Assembly: GCA_905221605.1 (NCBI GenBank)
Contig: CAJNDS010002285.1
Span: 338,501 to 402,500 of the forward strand
Origin: Symbiodinium natans
Lineage: Eukaryota; Sar; Dinophyceae; Suessiales; Symbiodiniaceae
Reading direction: 5' to 3'
Length of the DNA: 64,000 bases
Shown: one piece after another, positions 10,394 to 22,202 of the stretch
Layout: each line of letters opens with the position of its first letter
Numbering within the stretch: the stretch's first letter is position 1
Notes under the pieces: generated by a model
What the model saw: only the letters and a program-made list of their open reading frames with translations
Told to the model about the DNA's origin: nothing
Databases searched by the model: none
Made by a program: the position numbers and the translations under genes

Positions 10394-12306
10394 ATGCCGG
10401 ACTGTTCAGAGATACATGATGAGGAGTTGACGTCTGCTGGCACCGTCAGGGGTGCCCGGCAGCCTCCACGGAAACCAAACGGCCCAAGCAAGAAGAGGCG
10501 GAACCAAAGCTATCAGCAGCTGGTCAAGTCTGAACGCGGTCCGACGACGGAGGAGCTGCGAGAGCCCGATCACAGGGACGAGCTGATTCGCGATTCAGAT
10601 TTTTACAAGCATCTCCTGGACACCCCTGGGCAGCAAGTTGCCCTGACTGGCGAAAGGAGCATCGAGAGCTGTCTGCGGCTCCGGCAAAGCTGCTGGTCCT
10701 TTGATCAGGTGAAGGACGTGGAGGTGGGGGACGTAGGTCAGATTAGTGATAAATCTTAGCGCACAGCGGGCAGCAGATATCATTTTCACTCCCGGCCAGT
10801 GCAAGCGTCAGCTTAGAACTCGCCTGCCTTCAGGTCAACGTCGACTGGTTCATGACAAGCGAGCACAAAGCAGTGGCAGCAAAGCTGGACGAAGCCTGTG
10901 GCACGAAGAGCACTGACGATGATGTTGTCTTCCTGGGCCGTGTGCAGTTTGTGGCCCGCTGTGCTTCGTGCAAAGAGCTCTTCCTCGAGAAAGCTGCGGC
11001 CCTCCTTTTGAATCGCAAGCAGCCAGAAGAATACTGGGACCTGTTCCGCAAGACCTGTGCCATGCGGGACTCTCCGAGCTCGGCCACGGAGGCGCCAATG
11101 AGGTCGTTGACACCTGAGGCTGGGCACAGTATGCTTCTTGCATGAGTTCCGGCCCTTCTAACCGATTCTGACCATGTCCCCCAGCTTCCCTGTTTATTTG
11201 CGGCGCAGGGCCTTGGGCTGGATGCATTCAAGCTCTTCAACGATGTCTCTGACGATAGTTGCTGCTGCACGGTCAGTAAGCTACAAACACCGCTACCTCC
11301 CGACTTGGGTCCGGTGAAGGCCGTGGCTGCCGGAGACCGTCACGCCTGTGCCATGACGAAGCGTGGCAAGCTGGTTTGCTTCGGAAACGACGACTTTGGT
11401 CAGTGCAAGGTACCTGTCAACCTCGGTCCGGTGAAGGCCGTGGCTGCCGGAGACAATCACACCTGTGCCGTGACGAAGCGTGGCAAGCTGGTTTGCTTCG
11501 GAGACAATGACTGTGGTCAGTGCGAGGTACCTGTCAACCTCGGTCCGGTGAAGGCCGTGGCTGCCGGAGAAAATCACACCTGTGTCGTGACGAAGCGTGG
11601 CAAGCTGGTTTGCTTCGGAAACAACGACTTTGGTCAGTGCAAGGTACCTGTCAACCTCGGTCCGGTGAAGGCCGTGGCTGCCGGAGACAATCACACCTGT
11701 GCCGTGACGAAGCGTGGCAAGCTGGTTTGCTTCGGAAACAATGACTGTGGTCAGTGCGAGGTACCTGTCAACCTCGGTCCGGTGAAGGCCGTGGCTGCCG
11801 GAGAAAATCACACCTGTGCCGTGACGAAGCGTGGCAAGCTGGTTTGCTTCGGAAACAACGACTTTGGTCAGTGCAAGGTACCTGTCAACCTCGGTCCGGT
11901 GAAGGCCGTGGCTGCCGGAGATGCGCGCACCTGTGCCGTGACGAAGGGTGGCGAGCTGGTTTGCTTCGGATTCAATGTTTATTGTGAGTGCGATGTACCT
12001 CCCGACCTCGGTCAGGTGATGGCCGTGGCTGCCAGAGCTGCGCACACCTGTGCCGTGAGGAAGAGTGGCGAGCTGGTTTGCTTCGGATTCAATGCTTTTG
12101 GTCAGTGCAATGTATGCGAGAATGTTTGCTTCAGACCCATTGCTTTTGGTCAGCGCCACGTACCTCCCGACCTCGGCTTTGGCGAGCTGGTTCCCTTCAG
12201 ACATGGTCCTCTTGAGTTCCATCTACCTCGTGCCTTCGGTGAGCACGTGATGCAGTTGCTCTCTGAGTCTGAACGTCTCGGGATTTTTGCAGAACAGCAA
12301 ATATGA
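10394..12306 (+). CDS. RCC1-like repeat protein, three exons
   Basis: Proposed exons are 10394..10708, 10834..11091 and 11209..12306. The start is ATG in ACCATGC. The first two exons give a basic, charged N-terminus (PPRKPNGPSKKRRNQ) and a cysteine-containing region (VQFVARCASCKELFLEKAA) that I do not recognise. The third holds seven 39-residue repeats of the type GPVKAVAAGDNHTCAVTKRG followed by KLVCFGNNDFGQC, the RCC1-like pattern that forms a beta-propeller. In other proteins such propellers bind GTPases, chromatin or ubiquitin-ligase partners; no HECT or exchange-factor domain is visible here. Exons 2 and 3 are in the same frame, separated by a TGA at 11143, so an intron is needed; GC-AG at 11092..11208 fits but is not proven. 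Confidence 0.7.
10709..10833 (+). other. GT-AG intron in RCC1-like gene
   Basis: GATCAG|GTGAAGG to CCTTCAG|GTCAAC, phase 0, 125 bp. It contains in-frame stops and joins FDQ to VNVDWF. Confidence 0.6.
11308..12124 (+). repeat. 117-bp coding tandem repeat, seven units
   Basis: Units start at 11308, 11425, 11542, 11659, 11776, 11893 and 12010. The first five are almost identical and alternate between GQCKV and GQCEV endings, so the recent amplification unit was probably 234 bp. The last two are diverged. Confidence 0.9.
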
Positions 12307-15300
12307 ATGAACTTTGCATTTTTGCTCTCCTCATAGGGCCTTTTGGACAGCCTTGTCTGAGAGCCCTTCCTCATTTCAGCAGAGCTGCCTTCGGAATCAC
12401 GGAGGTCTTCGCACGTTAATCTTCCGTGTTCTTGTATAGGCGGCCGATGTTGGCGTCCAGTCTTGGAGAGGAAAGACTGCAGTTTCGCACAGGTGCTCCG
12501 AAACTGTTACAAACAGCACCAGTCGACGAGGTCACAGAGCCTGACAGGTATGTCAGGTTGCGCGGCTTCAGGCTTTGGTCCGTCAAGCTTCGACTCGCGC
12601 ATGCTTGTGGCCTCCGCTGCGAGGTGAACATGTACACCTTGACCTCAGACGTCGCCAGGCAGTGTCGACGGGCCGTGGGGGTTCAGTGAACTCAATCAGG
12701 ATGCAGGATGGCGTGCTAGTTAGGTGACGATCTCAGAAATTCACCCGGCTAGCCGTGCCAGAGCTTAATAGGGCTTTCCAACCTCAGCCCCTGTAAACAA
12801 GTTGCTATCTTCCATCTTCCAATCACGTTTGTCAGCAACGTTGCAGCGTTCCTCAAAGGGTCGACGCCGAGCAGCCACCGTGACAAATGTCAAGGGTCTG
12901 AGGCTGGCGTACACGGTTGAAGACCGTATATAAGCGGCTATCAATTGTGGCAAGGGCACCCAGGTGGCCTCGCAGCCCACGGTACTAAACATACACGATC
13001 ATACACGTCAGCACAGGTGGTCCTGGAGCGTGCTGGCAGAGCCGATCAGACTGTCCCAGTCTGCAGCATGTCAAAAGAACGAGTTGGGTTGAAAAACTAC
13101 ATTCTGGAGAAGTTAGGCAGGCGTCACAGAGGTTGAGCCCGAGCGCAACGAACTGACGCCAAAAGTTGAAACTAGAAACTGCCAGAAGTATCCGAAGTGT
13201 CAGCATTGAGGAGGCACATGTTGGCTCGATGTCTGCGAAATCAGCCCAGCATGAAACACTGCCAGCAAGAAACCTGCCAGTGTGTGGCTACAAGGAACAG
13301 CTGTATTGGTTATTCGTATCCACCGCAACACAATTTCAGCCAGCAACCTTCCTGCAATGGGTGCTGATGTAGTACAGTAGGCTACAGATACTATAGGCTA
13401 CCATAGTGTTTGCTCCCGTCGCAGTCGTGCGAGGGTTCGCCATCCTAGAAATGGAGCATGGAGAAGTAGTAGTTCAAGTAGGGAGCAAGTATTCTACCAG
13501 GGCAGTACAAGCAGCACCAGTTGCAGACGGAATGCATATTGTAGTTTTGTGATGTTTGAGATTTTTCCTGTCGCCCAAAACGACAAGTAAAAGTAGTAGT
13601 GCTACTTACAAGTATGTGTTGCGGTACAGTTCTCGAAAAGAGTCACACTCAGCATGTAATACTACATCTATCACGTATCCTACCCAGGATGCAGTCCAGA
13701 ATCCTCAGCCTCTAGGGCGATGCTTTCAAAGGCCTTGAAACGAGTTGGGTGTGGCTTGCGAGCCGGGGTGTTCCAGCCTCGGTTGAGGTGTGTTCCGAGG
13801 TCAGAGTCCGAGTCCGAAAGCCAACGCCTCGTTCTGGATGTTCAAACACGCCATGTGATCCTTTCTGAGTTTTGGAGGAACCTAGCTCCCAAAATGAGAC
13901 TGAGATGTCATTGAAGCGTCCACTTGGAAGGAGATGGCACATGACGGCTCTCACTTGGACGGAGTCTCTCTTTCATGCTTGAGCGACTGCTCACTCTCGG
14001 CTCGACATGCTTTCCCACGACAGATTGACAAGGGCTTGGCACATTCCAGATCCCACACATCCCTGCAGTCATTCTCCGCCCGACGTCGTAGGCAAAGCCC
14101 GAAGAGAGTTCAGCAACATGTGGCGACATGGGGATCATTGAGCTTGATGCACCTCTGTGAGCTACAATCCAATTAGAGCCAGCACGCCCCCTGCAAGAGA
14201 TGTCTCTGCTGAGATGTTTGGGATTCAGCTGGCCGAAGCGTGTGCAACCTGTCCGGGCCTTAGGGCTTGAGGTTGCTTCGAAAAGGATCCTAAACAATGT
14301 CCATTGAATCGGGATTCATAATCAATAACTAGATAAACAAAGCAAGACAGAGAAATATCAAACAATCAAACAAATGAATAAATAAATCGAAATGAATACA
14401 TATATACACAGATGTGGTAACCCCCCCAAGAAGCAACCTACCTTGATTGTTTTTGGGCAGGGTTGCATGTACACATACTGTACACAAGCATGGGATTTGC
14501 TGGTTCATGCGCTGCTTGGTGTGCTGGGTTGCCGGACGTGCATGGGCCCAACAAGACGACGAGAGGGTTCGGGTGCCCTACCACGAAGTGGTCGAATGCA
14601 GACTAGAAAGGTTCGAGGATATGGGGAGTTCTCGTCGGCTTGCCACCAAGCAATCTCGAAACATCTTCAGAGCTTCTGCCTGACGGCTGCGCCCTAAGCC
14701 CTAAACCCTGAACCATGAGTAAGGTGCCGGTTCATACACATGCGCTGGCCCTAGGTTGCCCTACGACCTACTTTGTCCACTCCAGAATCACTGGCCGGGT
14801 GGTTTTTAAGTGGTCCATATCAACATAGCGTAGCAGTAGTAGCGTTCAGGTAGTATGGGTAGTATGGGTAGTATGGTAGTGATATATCAGAGTAGTCATC
14901 TTCCGTTGTATGTTCATGATTCTTGCTCGGGGCCTCTAGGAGGCTGATGCGGAGCCAGCCGCCGAGGCCCTTTGTTTCGTTTTGCTGTGGTTGCCCCATG
15001 CCAGAAGTGTCGTCATTGCAGTGCCCATGTCGCGTGCCAAACTGTTGCATGTGTACGGCGTGTGATCGGAAGTGTCCTCGTCCTCACAACGTGAGGACCC
15101 GCGGCCCACAGATGATGCGCACGCAAGCAAGGCTGGGTTGTGCCTTCAGTCTTCGGCAGTGTTTGGAAACCCTGCAGGCGAAAGAAATTCTAGTCTTCAT
15201 GAGAATGTCTGCGAGCTTGGTGTTCCTGCAAGAACTCCTTCGCAACATACAATGCAGTCGTCGTATAGTATGAGTACCGCAATTCCATTCTAGCATGGGA

Positions 15301-16520
15301 CTTTGATGATTCTTGCTTGGGGCCGCCGAGGCTGTTTCTTTTTTGTTTTATTGGAGGCTTCGGCCCACTGGTCAATGCCCGGAATGGGGTGAGCAGTGTC
15401 GTCACCGAAGTGCCTGTGTGAGGACCAGCGGCCCACACATGGCGCCCGGAAGAAGGCCGGGGTCTCTTGGAAGCCTTTGTGCCACATCACAAGCCCACGG
15501 CACGAAAGTGCCGCGCAATGAAGCGAACCGTCATCTTCGCTCAAGGGGTCCTCTCCCTCAGGGTGCGGGGTTGTCGCCGGGTCTCCTGCGTTCCTCTCAG
15601 TCTTCCTTTGCTGGGTTATGGCCACAGAGAATCCCGCAGAGACACCTCAAAGAATCCCGGCTCTCACACGTTGCACACATGTGATGGGCCATGGCGCGCA
15701 CATGTCAAACGGGGGGGGGGGGGGGGAATCTATTGTTTTGATTGGATTGGGCACAAGCACCCACAAAGCCTCACAAAGCACACGTACAGCCAACCGGACC
15801 GGGGTAAAGCTTTTTTGGGCGGAAGCTGCAGTTTCGGCACAAACACGGACAGTGCAGAGAGCATGCATGTCAAACAGGATTGGGGCAAGTATCTATTCCG
15901 GGATGCCTTCAAGCTCCATTCTTCCAATAAGGTTCATCGAAAAGGGGAAGACTACCTTAGACGCGTTTTCAAAATTCAGGCGAAAGAGAAGATGACCTTG
16001 GATTAATTTCAGCTGCCGTGTTTTTGCGAAACGAGAGGATGACTTTAGATGTCTTCAGAACCCGCAGATTGGGGCGGGATTGTGGGGGGAACTGGCGCGG
16101 TGGTGGAGAGGTCCTCCGGTTTTGGGGTGGAAAAGGGGGTGGGGTGGCCAGGTTTGGGCGGGGGTGGGTGGGGGTGGGGTGGTGTGGGGTGGGTCGTGCC
16201 ATATACCCAAAACGGGAATGCCGTACCCTAACTCTTTCTCGACAAAGCAGCGGCAAGAAAAGTACAGTCTTTGCACAGAATTACATGACGTTAGTTCATG
16301 TTCTCTCTTATCCGTTTTTGCATGCTGCTGCATGTCCATGCTCTCATGGTCTTGACGGAAGCTCTGCACATCTCTTTGCGCTAGAACGTTAGTTCCAATC
16401 GCAGTTTTGCTAGGCTTAGCCCCTTGTTTCGAGTGCCCTCCCTGGCAATCTGACCGTGCAGGTGACGCGCTTGAAAAGGACCCGGGACGTCATTTCAGCT
16501 TGGCGCATTCCTCTGTGTAG
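12307..16520. other. No gene supported
   Basis: Many short frames with no domain. It holds an AT-rich patch at 14290-14410, a short CCCTAAA remnant at 14695, a G run at 15708-15726 and a G/T-rich tract at 16075-16200. The last lies upstream of the large membrane-protein ORF and could be intronic or promoter sequence. Confidence 0.45.
14916..15465 (+). repeat. Diverged direct repeat pair
   Basis: 14916-15118 and 15299-15465 share, in order, GATTCTTGCT.GGGGCC, GCCGAGGC, GTGTCGTCA and GTGAGGACC.GCGGCCCACA. They are two old copies of one element or duplicated segment with no coding frame I trust. Confidence 0.5.
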
Positions 16521-19500
16521 CACGTCAGCTTCGCGCCCTTGCAAGTCACTATTCTAAACCCAACAACCCTGCACAGGATCTGCCAGCTCTTGGCAGCCTT
16601 GGCTGCGTTTATCGTCTTCTTGCTGCTGGTTGCTACCATGGGCCTCGGATTCTTAATCTTATTCTGCATCATGGCTGTGCCCCTCATACTCTCCGTGCGG
16701 AGGGGCGCGGATAGAAGAACAAGGCTCCTGATCCTTGCCAGCACACTGGGCATGCTCCTGCTTCTTGTGGGCCTGTCGATCTTGTCCGCAGTATATCTGA
16801 TCCTTGGGCCCATCTTCTTGGCTGCCATCATGGTTTGGGACTTCCACACATTGCAAGTGAAGCAGCCCATGAAGGCAACGTGCCTCGTGTTGTGCATCTG
16901 TGTGTGGTGCTGTTGCACCCTGTCCTTCCCTTGGATCATGACTTGGATTCGCGACCTCCTCGGTTTGCCAGTGCGTGGGGTTCTCTTCGCCTTCTTTCTG
17001 TCGCAGCTACTCCTCACGGCAGTTCTGCTTCTGCTGGCATACATGAGCCCTTCGGCCAGCTTCTTTGCAACTCCGAGGATTGAGGACTTGCGCTGGAGAG
17101 TCTTCTCCAGGTTCTCTCTTCGACTTGCGGGGCTTGCGATTGACTGGCATGCTTACTCGAGTCTGGTGTTGAAGTTGCCTGGCGTGCGCTTTGTTCCGTC
17201 CTCCATGCAGGATAACTTCAACAGATTCCTCTTGACACCGTGGCAGATGTTCCAGGAGTTGCGCGAGAGCCAAGAAACGAATTTGGTGGGGTTGCTGGTG
17301 ATCATTGCAATTCTGTTGCTCGGAGTGCCTGCTCTCTTGATGATGTCAACGTTCAGTCGCGGCGTCTTCCAGGGTGCACACAAGATGTATGGTGCATATT
17401 TCCTGGTTCCTCTTGTCGACAGTCTACCCTTGCCTGGCGATGCTGTTGATGTGATGGAAGATCTGTGCGGAATGCTGTTCCTGCCCTGCCTAACTTGCTT
17501 CCTGAACATCATCGTCTGCACTGACACAGCTGACACAGTGTGTGGCGTCGGCTTGTCCCGCGAGCTCAGCATGTACCTGGCCAGTGCCCTGCTTGCCTCC
17601 TATCTGCCCTTCGTCTACGCCGGGGGCGTGTGGATCCGGTTAACAGGCCGACTGCAAGGCATTAGCACTGGAACCGGCTCCAGGTTGATGAAGGCCGCGG
17701 GGCATTTGATTCTCGAGAGGCCCCTGAAGGTCATCGCCGTCGGGATCATGATCGTCTGGCCTCAGGATTTCGGGATGCCGGAGGTCAGGCTTGGCATTGT
17801 ACTCGTCGCCACCATCGGCTTGGCTTTGATCAGCCGGTACATCGGCGCCAGCAACCATCAGGGTTTCAACCACATGCATGAGTATGTCTGCTGGTCCATG
17901 TGCCTGAACACTGCCACTGGCTTCGTCGTCACATGCTTGATGAGCACGGGCCTTGTGAACGAGTCTTGGTGGCCGGGTGTGGTTTGGCTCATCCTACAGG
18001 TTCTTCTTTGGCAGTGCTTCTTTGGTGCCTTTGCGGACCAGGGAGCGACGGCCGGTGTCTTTGTCCACAAGAAGAATCAAGTTCGCATCCGGCGATGTGT
18101 CCGCTCCTGTGTCTTCGTCGTCTTCCTTCAGCTCCTGTTGCTGGCCACATTTACGCGCATTCTGGCCTTCAACCTCGGGGTCTACCACGATGAGACCTTC
18201 AGTTTCACGTCGAGCCTCAGCATATACATGGAAGACTGCTCGCTCATTGCCGTGCCTTGCGAGAAGGCGCGTGTGGAAGCCCCCAGCCTGGGTGGAGAGT
18301 GCAATGCGTCACAGTCGGGAGGGATCGTCCGGTTGTGGACCGGCTTGCAGCAGCCTTTCCCATCAAAGCTCGCGAACTTCTCTGATGCTTATCCGTTGAC
18401 GACTTCGCTGGGCAACTACACCCATCCAGTGCAGTCCCTGACAAGTCCCTCGTACAGAGCGTGCGAGATCCTTGTGTGGGTTCAGCCGCAGGACACCCTC
18501 GCGGTGCAAAGCCAAGGTGCCGGCATGATCGAAGTCAGCGCCTCCCTTGCCGCCCTCAAAATCTCTCACTTCAGCTCTACCCCATTCCGTGAGGCGAATC
18601 GTTCTGCGTGCCCTGGCTTGCATGCCGCTGTCACGTTGAACGGAACCCAGAAATTGGAAGTCTCATCAGAGTGCCCCAGCAACCTCTGGGCAGTGCTCAA
18701 CCAAGACACCAGCCCGCTCGACGTGAGGATCGACATGACCCACGCCGAGCGCAGCAATGTAGACCTCAGGTTTGCGGGTGCAAAGTCTGAAGACATTCTG
18801 AGTTGCATGGGGAACTCCACTTGTGTTGACACAGGCCTAGACCCAAGACCCGTGAACATCACGTGCAGCGAGAGCAGCGAGATCCACGAGAACCTCGACT
18901 TTGTCCTGGAAGCAACGCTGAAGAATGCGCACTTCATTGTCAGGGAGGCTCTGACCGAGGCTGAGCTGATGGTCCCTGGTGTACTGCAGAACAGCACACT
19001 CCAGCAAGTGCGGAGGAAAGTCAACAATACCTTCACAGTCTTCAAGCGTGGGCCGCAAGAGCAAACAGCATTTCTGCAACCAAGCGCCTCCCCATCTTTC
19101 GTGCACCTGCCTTGGCCTACCCTCAAAGGACTCAAGCCCTGGTGGATTGTGGCCATGTCGGGTGGGCTCTTTCCCAGTCGGCCCGATTTCGTTGAGTTGC
19201 AGTATGAGGGCTGTGCCGAGCCACAGAGACCAGTGGATCTTCTGGCAAGCTTGCTTCCAAACGTGGCATTGATCCCATCTGTGGGCAACAACGACTCGTA
19301 CGACACGACGTGGGAATTCCTCACAGAATCTGGAGATTACCAGCCGACTCCGTTAAGCGACAATGTCTGGGCAATTCTCGCCGTCACTTTGTGCTGCCTG
19401 GTCGCTTTTTTTGTGGGTGCTGCCGGTGCCTTCGGCGCACTCGTTGGCTTGCAGTACTTGGGCAAGAGTATGGCGCCAAGTGCACCTCACCAGCGCATAC

Positions 19501-22142
19501 GGTCGGTGCGCCAGGCCCTGTCCTTGCTCCAAGACCTTCCATGCTTCTGGAGCTGCCTCACGTCAACTGCGGCCCTGGGCGTGGCGGGCGCGGACAGCGT
19601 CCTGACCGAGCTGCTCTCCATGCCACAGGTTCTCCTGCGATCGAGGCAAGAAGCAGAGGACCTGGTCTTCATACTGAGCATCGGGGACCTGTCGGATGCG
19701 GCGAGCAGGCGGAATCTCCCGACAAGCTCCGTGCATGACAGCTTGTGGTTCGAGTTTCGTGAGCTGATGGGTCGCCAGCCCGGACCTCAGCCTGGTCAGC
19801 CAAGTCTCTCGAAATCAATTAAGTCAATGAGCATCGTACCTAGCAAAAGCGTGGCTCAGATATCGTCTCAGCATGTGGCAGTCACGAAAGCCGTTGGCAG
19901 ACTCAAACGACGTGCTTCTGGAGGGCTGAATTTTCTTAGCAAAGCGCGAGACAGTCTTCGGGTGTCCGAGCATGTGGAAGCACTCGCTCCGAATGAAAGA
20001 CGGTCGTCAAGTGTGTCAGAGACCCAAGAGACCCAAGAGACCGAAGAGACAGAAGAGACCTGCATCACCATTGGCTCGGAAGAAGATGTCGTTGTGAAGG
20101 CATTGAAGCAGGAGCCGCATGACCTATCAGTGCAACAGGCCGTGGTTGACGTAGCGGCGTCTCTCAAGGATGTTTCAGGTAAAACTCGCTGCACTGCTGC
20201 GAGAAGGCTGGAGGGCCTTGTCCAGTATGCGCATGACGACGACTCGAGCCTGTCTCCCGAGCAGAAGGGCGAGGTGGTCAAGCTCCTGGCGGGTACTGAC
20301 CAAAGCATGCCGTGCCATCTTGAAGCCAGCGAGGTGGAGATTCAGCCCCGTTGGCTGAGGACTGCTTTGTTGGATGTTCAGCCTGAGCTGTTCATCGCTG
20401 TCAGCGACCATAAAGTAGACGTTGCAGCGGCTGCTGCCCTCGCCCTGCACGCCGGGCACATGGCGAATCTCGGTTTTGACCCGCTGAAAGTTGCCGCTGC
20501 CCTGTCGCGGGCCGCCGTGCGTGAAGTGACTCGAATGAGTCGTGCTGGTGGTGAGAGCAGTGAGCACAATGAGCACAATGAGCACAATGAGCACAATGAG
20601 ATGAGTCGCCTCATCACTGCTATGGCCATTATGGGTGACCTGCAGGGTTGCAAGAACAGCTTTGCCCACACAATTCCCGCCTTGGTGCGGGTGGCCATTC
20701 TTGCCGCCAGAAGGGGCCGAAAAGCCTATTGGGAGCTTGCTGTCAGCACCTTGATGAACTTCTGTCAGTCGGACTCCAACAACGAAGTCGACAAGCAAAA
20801 CATGGCCAGGGCCAGGCATGCATTCGGCCACGCTGCATCCCTTAGCATCGCCGCCAAGCAGCTGCCTGGCTTGTCTGGCACGTCGGAAGGAGCCTGGAGA
20901 TGTGCATTTTGGAAGCAAAAGAAGGTCTACCGGCAAGAGCTGACCCACAGTGAGGCGAGCCGCCTGATGGAAGCGATCTCCCGCTACCAGCAAGGCACCC
21001 GACCGCAGGAGACCGAGTTGTTCGACATGACTGGCCAGGAGTCCAAGGACGCGTTCCGCGCCTTTGGTATCAAAGTCGTGGACCCAAGCGACGTCTCTCA
21101 AGAGAGCCAGGTTCTCAAGAGGGAGGGTGTGGCACTGGTCTTGGAGTCGCCTTCCCACAAGCCGCGGCACCTCAACCTCTTCGCCATTGAAGTGCTTGCG
21201 CAAAGAGCTGCAACCCTGCAGCAACTTGCATCAAAAGGCTTGAACAAGAAGGGGAGCCTTAGCATCCCGCATGTGATCCCAGTATTGCGGCCAGGGTGGC
21301 TCACGGTTGACGTCGTGGCACCCATAGTCCATGCCTTCATTTGCCTGATCTTCTCCTTTTGGCCTGGTTTCATCTGTCTTGGAACGGCCCTGGCAGCAGA
21401 GCCGTACGGGCATTGGGCACCGCGGGAGAGGCTCTCAAGCATCTATGTCTCTGAGAGGCTGAACGACTTGCCATGGCAGCTTCTGATCATGGAGCCACCC
21501 TTCCAGTACCTCACTCCGGCCTGCGTGGTGGTCTTTGTAATGCTTTGCTTTAGCAGCCTGAGGGCCTATTGGACCGCCTCCATTCCAAGCACATTCATGC
21601 ACCTTGCAGCCGACACGGTCACTCGCAAGGCCCTTCGCAAGTTCGGGCACAAACATCTCCGAGACAGAGATGTCGATAGGGAGCCTGGTAGGCCTGAAAG
21701 GAGTGAAATCACCTCGCGCCAAGATGCGGAGAGCCCCAGCAAAGCTGAGGCAAGTCGTGAGCTCCAGCTCTCGAAGTCCCAAAAGTCCCAAGGCTGCTGG
21801 GCAGTCACCCTGTCCTGCCTCTACCAGTTGGGCTCCCGCGTGGATGATGCTGCTCACGAAGTCTGCCACGTCTTCCCGTGGTTGTACTGCTCTGTTCTGG
21901 CTGCCTGCGCAGCTGCCTATGCATCCTTGGTCCTCATTTGGCTTGCAGTGGCCTTGTTGGTTGACAGCGCCCGCATCGTGCCCTTGGTCACGTCTCTCGT
22001 GAGCTTTGCGGCCCTAGTGGTGCGGCGAGGAGCCGCCTGGTTCGGCTTTCAGCAGAAGGTGCGAGCTCAGCTGGAAGACGCTGGGATGGTACTAAGGAAC
22101 TCCTGTTACATGTGTTTGCTTTCCATCTTCCGGAAATCGTAA
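16521..22142 (+). CDS. Large multi-pass membrane protein, long intronless ORF
   Basis: Open for about 1,870 codons. The 5' limit is a TAG at 16518. The first ATG (16638, ACCATGG) falls inside a hydrophobic helix, so the real start may be in an upstream exon spliced near TGCACAG|GATCTG (about 16576). Visible parts, numbered from 16539: hydrophobic helices at about 15-50, 62-100, 113-131, 145-168, 250-272 and further on to about 545; a region of about 390 residues with cysteines and sequons (NFS, NYT, NGT, NST), likely luminal or extracellular; a helix near 940-970; a cytosolic helical region resembling ARM/HEAT repeats (VDVAAAAALALHAGHMANLG); then more helices near 1598, 1655 and 1780-1827. 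The family is not recognised; a channel-like or surface protein is a guess. It may be the N-terminal part of the gene that continues at 22203: a GT at 22090 (GGGATG|GTACTAAG) would join it in phase to that exon. Confidence 0.7.
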   Translation, partial: HVSFAPLQVTILNPTTLHRICQLLAALAAFIVFLLLVATMGLGFLILFCIMAVPLILSVRRGADRRTRLLILASTLGMLLLLVGLSILSAVYLILGPIFLAAIMVWDFHTLQVKQPMKATCLVLCICVWCCCTLSFPWIMTWIRDLLGLPVRGVLFAFFLSQLLLTAVLLLLAYMSPSASFFATPRIEDLRWRVFSRFSLRLAGLAIDWHAYSSLVLKLPGVRFVPSSMQDNFNRFLLTPWQMFQELRESQETNLVGLLVIIAILLLGVPALLMMSTFSRGVFQGAHKMYGAYFLVPLVDSLPLPGDAVDVMEDLCGMLFLPCLTCFLNIIVCTDTADTVCGVGLSRELSMYLASALLASYLPFVYAGGVWIRLTGRLQGISTGTGSRLMKAAGHLILERPLKVIAVGIMIVWPQDFGMPEVRLGIVLVATIGLALISRYIGASNHQGFNHMHEYVCWSMCLNTATGFVVTCLMSTGLVNESWWPGVVWLILQVLLWQCFFGAFADQGATAGVFVHKKNQVRIRRCVRSCVFVVFLQLLLLATFTRILAFNLGVYHDETFSFTSSLSIYMEDCSLIAVPCEKARVEAPSLGGECNASQSGGIVRLWTGLQQPFPSKLANFSDAYPLTTSLGNYTHPVQSLTSPSYRACEILVWVQPQDTLAVQSQGAGMIEVSASLAALKISHFSSTPFREANRSACPGLHAAVTLNGTQKLEVSSECPSNLWAVLNQDTSPLDVRIDMTHAERSNVDLRFAGAKSEDILSCMGNSTCVDTGLDPRPVNITCSESSEIHENLDFVLEATLKNAHFIVREALTEAELMVPGVLQNSTLQQVRRKVNNTFTVFKRGPQEQTAFLQPSASPSFVHLPWPTLKGLKPWWIVAMSGGLFPSRPDFVELQYEGCAEPQRPVDLLASLLPNVALIPSVGNNDSYDTTWEFLTESGDYQPTPLSDNVWAILAVTLCCLVAFFVGAAGAFGALVGLQYLGKSMAPSAPHQRIRSVRQALSLLQDLPCFWSCLTSTAALGVAGADSVLTELLSMPQVLLRSRQEAEDLVFILSIGDLSDAASRRNLPTSSVHDSLWFEFRELMGRQPGPQPGQPSLSKSIKSMSIVPSKSVAQISSQHVAVTKAVGRLKRRASGGLNFLSKARDSLRVSEHVEALAPNERRSSSVSETQETQETEETEETCITIGSEEDVVVKALKQEPHDLSVQQAVVDVAASLKDVSGKTRCTAARRLEGLVQYAHDDDSSLSPEQKGEVVKLLAGTDQSMPCHLEASEVEIQPRWLRTALLDVQPELFIAVSDHKVDVAAAAALALHAGHMANLGFDPLKVAAALSRAAVREVTRMSRAGGESSEHNEHNEHNEHNEMSRLITAMAIMGDLQGCKNSFAHTIPALVRVAILAARRGRKAYWELAVSTLMNFCQSDSNNEVDKQNMARARHAFGHAASLSIAAKQLPGLSGTSEGAWRCAFWKQKKVYRQELTHSEASRLMEAISRYQQGTRPQETELFDMTGQESKDAFRAFGIKVVDPSDVSQESQVLKREGVALVLESPSHKPRHLNLFAIEVLAQRAATLQQLASKGLNKKGSLSIPHVIPVLRPGWLTVDVVAPIVHAFICLIFSFWPGFICLGTALAAEPYGHWAPRERLSSIYVSERLNDLPWQLLIMEPPFQYLTPACVVVFVMLCFSSLRAYWTASIPSTFMHLAADTVTRKALRKFGHKHLRDRDVDREPGRPERSEITSRQDAESPSKAEASRELQLSKSQKSQGCWAVTLSCLYQLGSRVDDAAHEVCHVFPWLYCSVLAACAAAYASLVLIWLAVALLVDSARIVPLVTSLVSFAALVVRRGAAWFGFQQKVRAQLEDAGMVLRNSCYMCLLSIFRKS
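20554..20600 (+). repeat. In-frame 9-bp repeat (Glu-His-Asn)
   Basis: Four copies of GAGCACAAT give the motif EHNEHNEHNEHNE in the putative cytosolic part of the membrane protein. Confidence 0.9.
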
Positions 22143-22202
22143 TGTTTTACCGGTTGCCCGCTCGGCGGTAACTTATTTTGAATTCCTCAAAATGCTACCC
22201 AG

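Noticed and set aside
11293-12222. 309-codon minus-strand frame opposite the RCC1-like exon
   Set aside because: A mirror of the 117-bp coding repeat. The + strand reading is a known repeat family, the minus is not.
15467-16006. Open frame of 179 codons
   Set aside because: Low-complexity, crosses a G run, no domain, and several competing frames of similar length overlap it.
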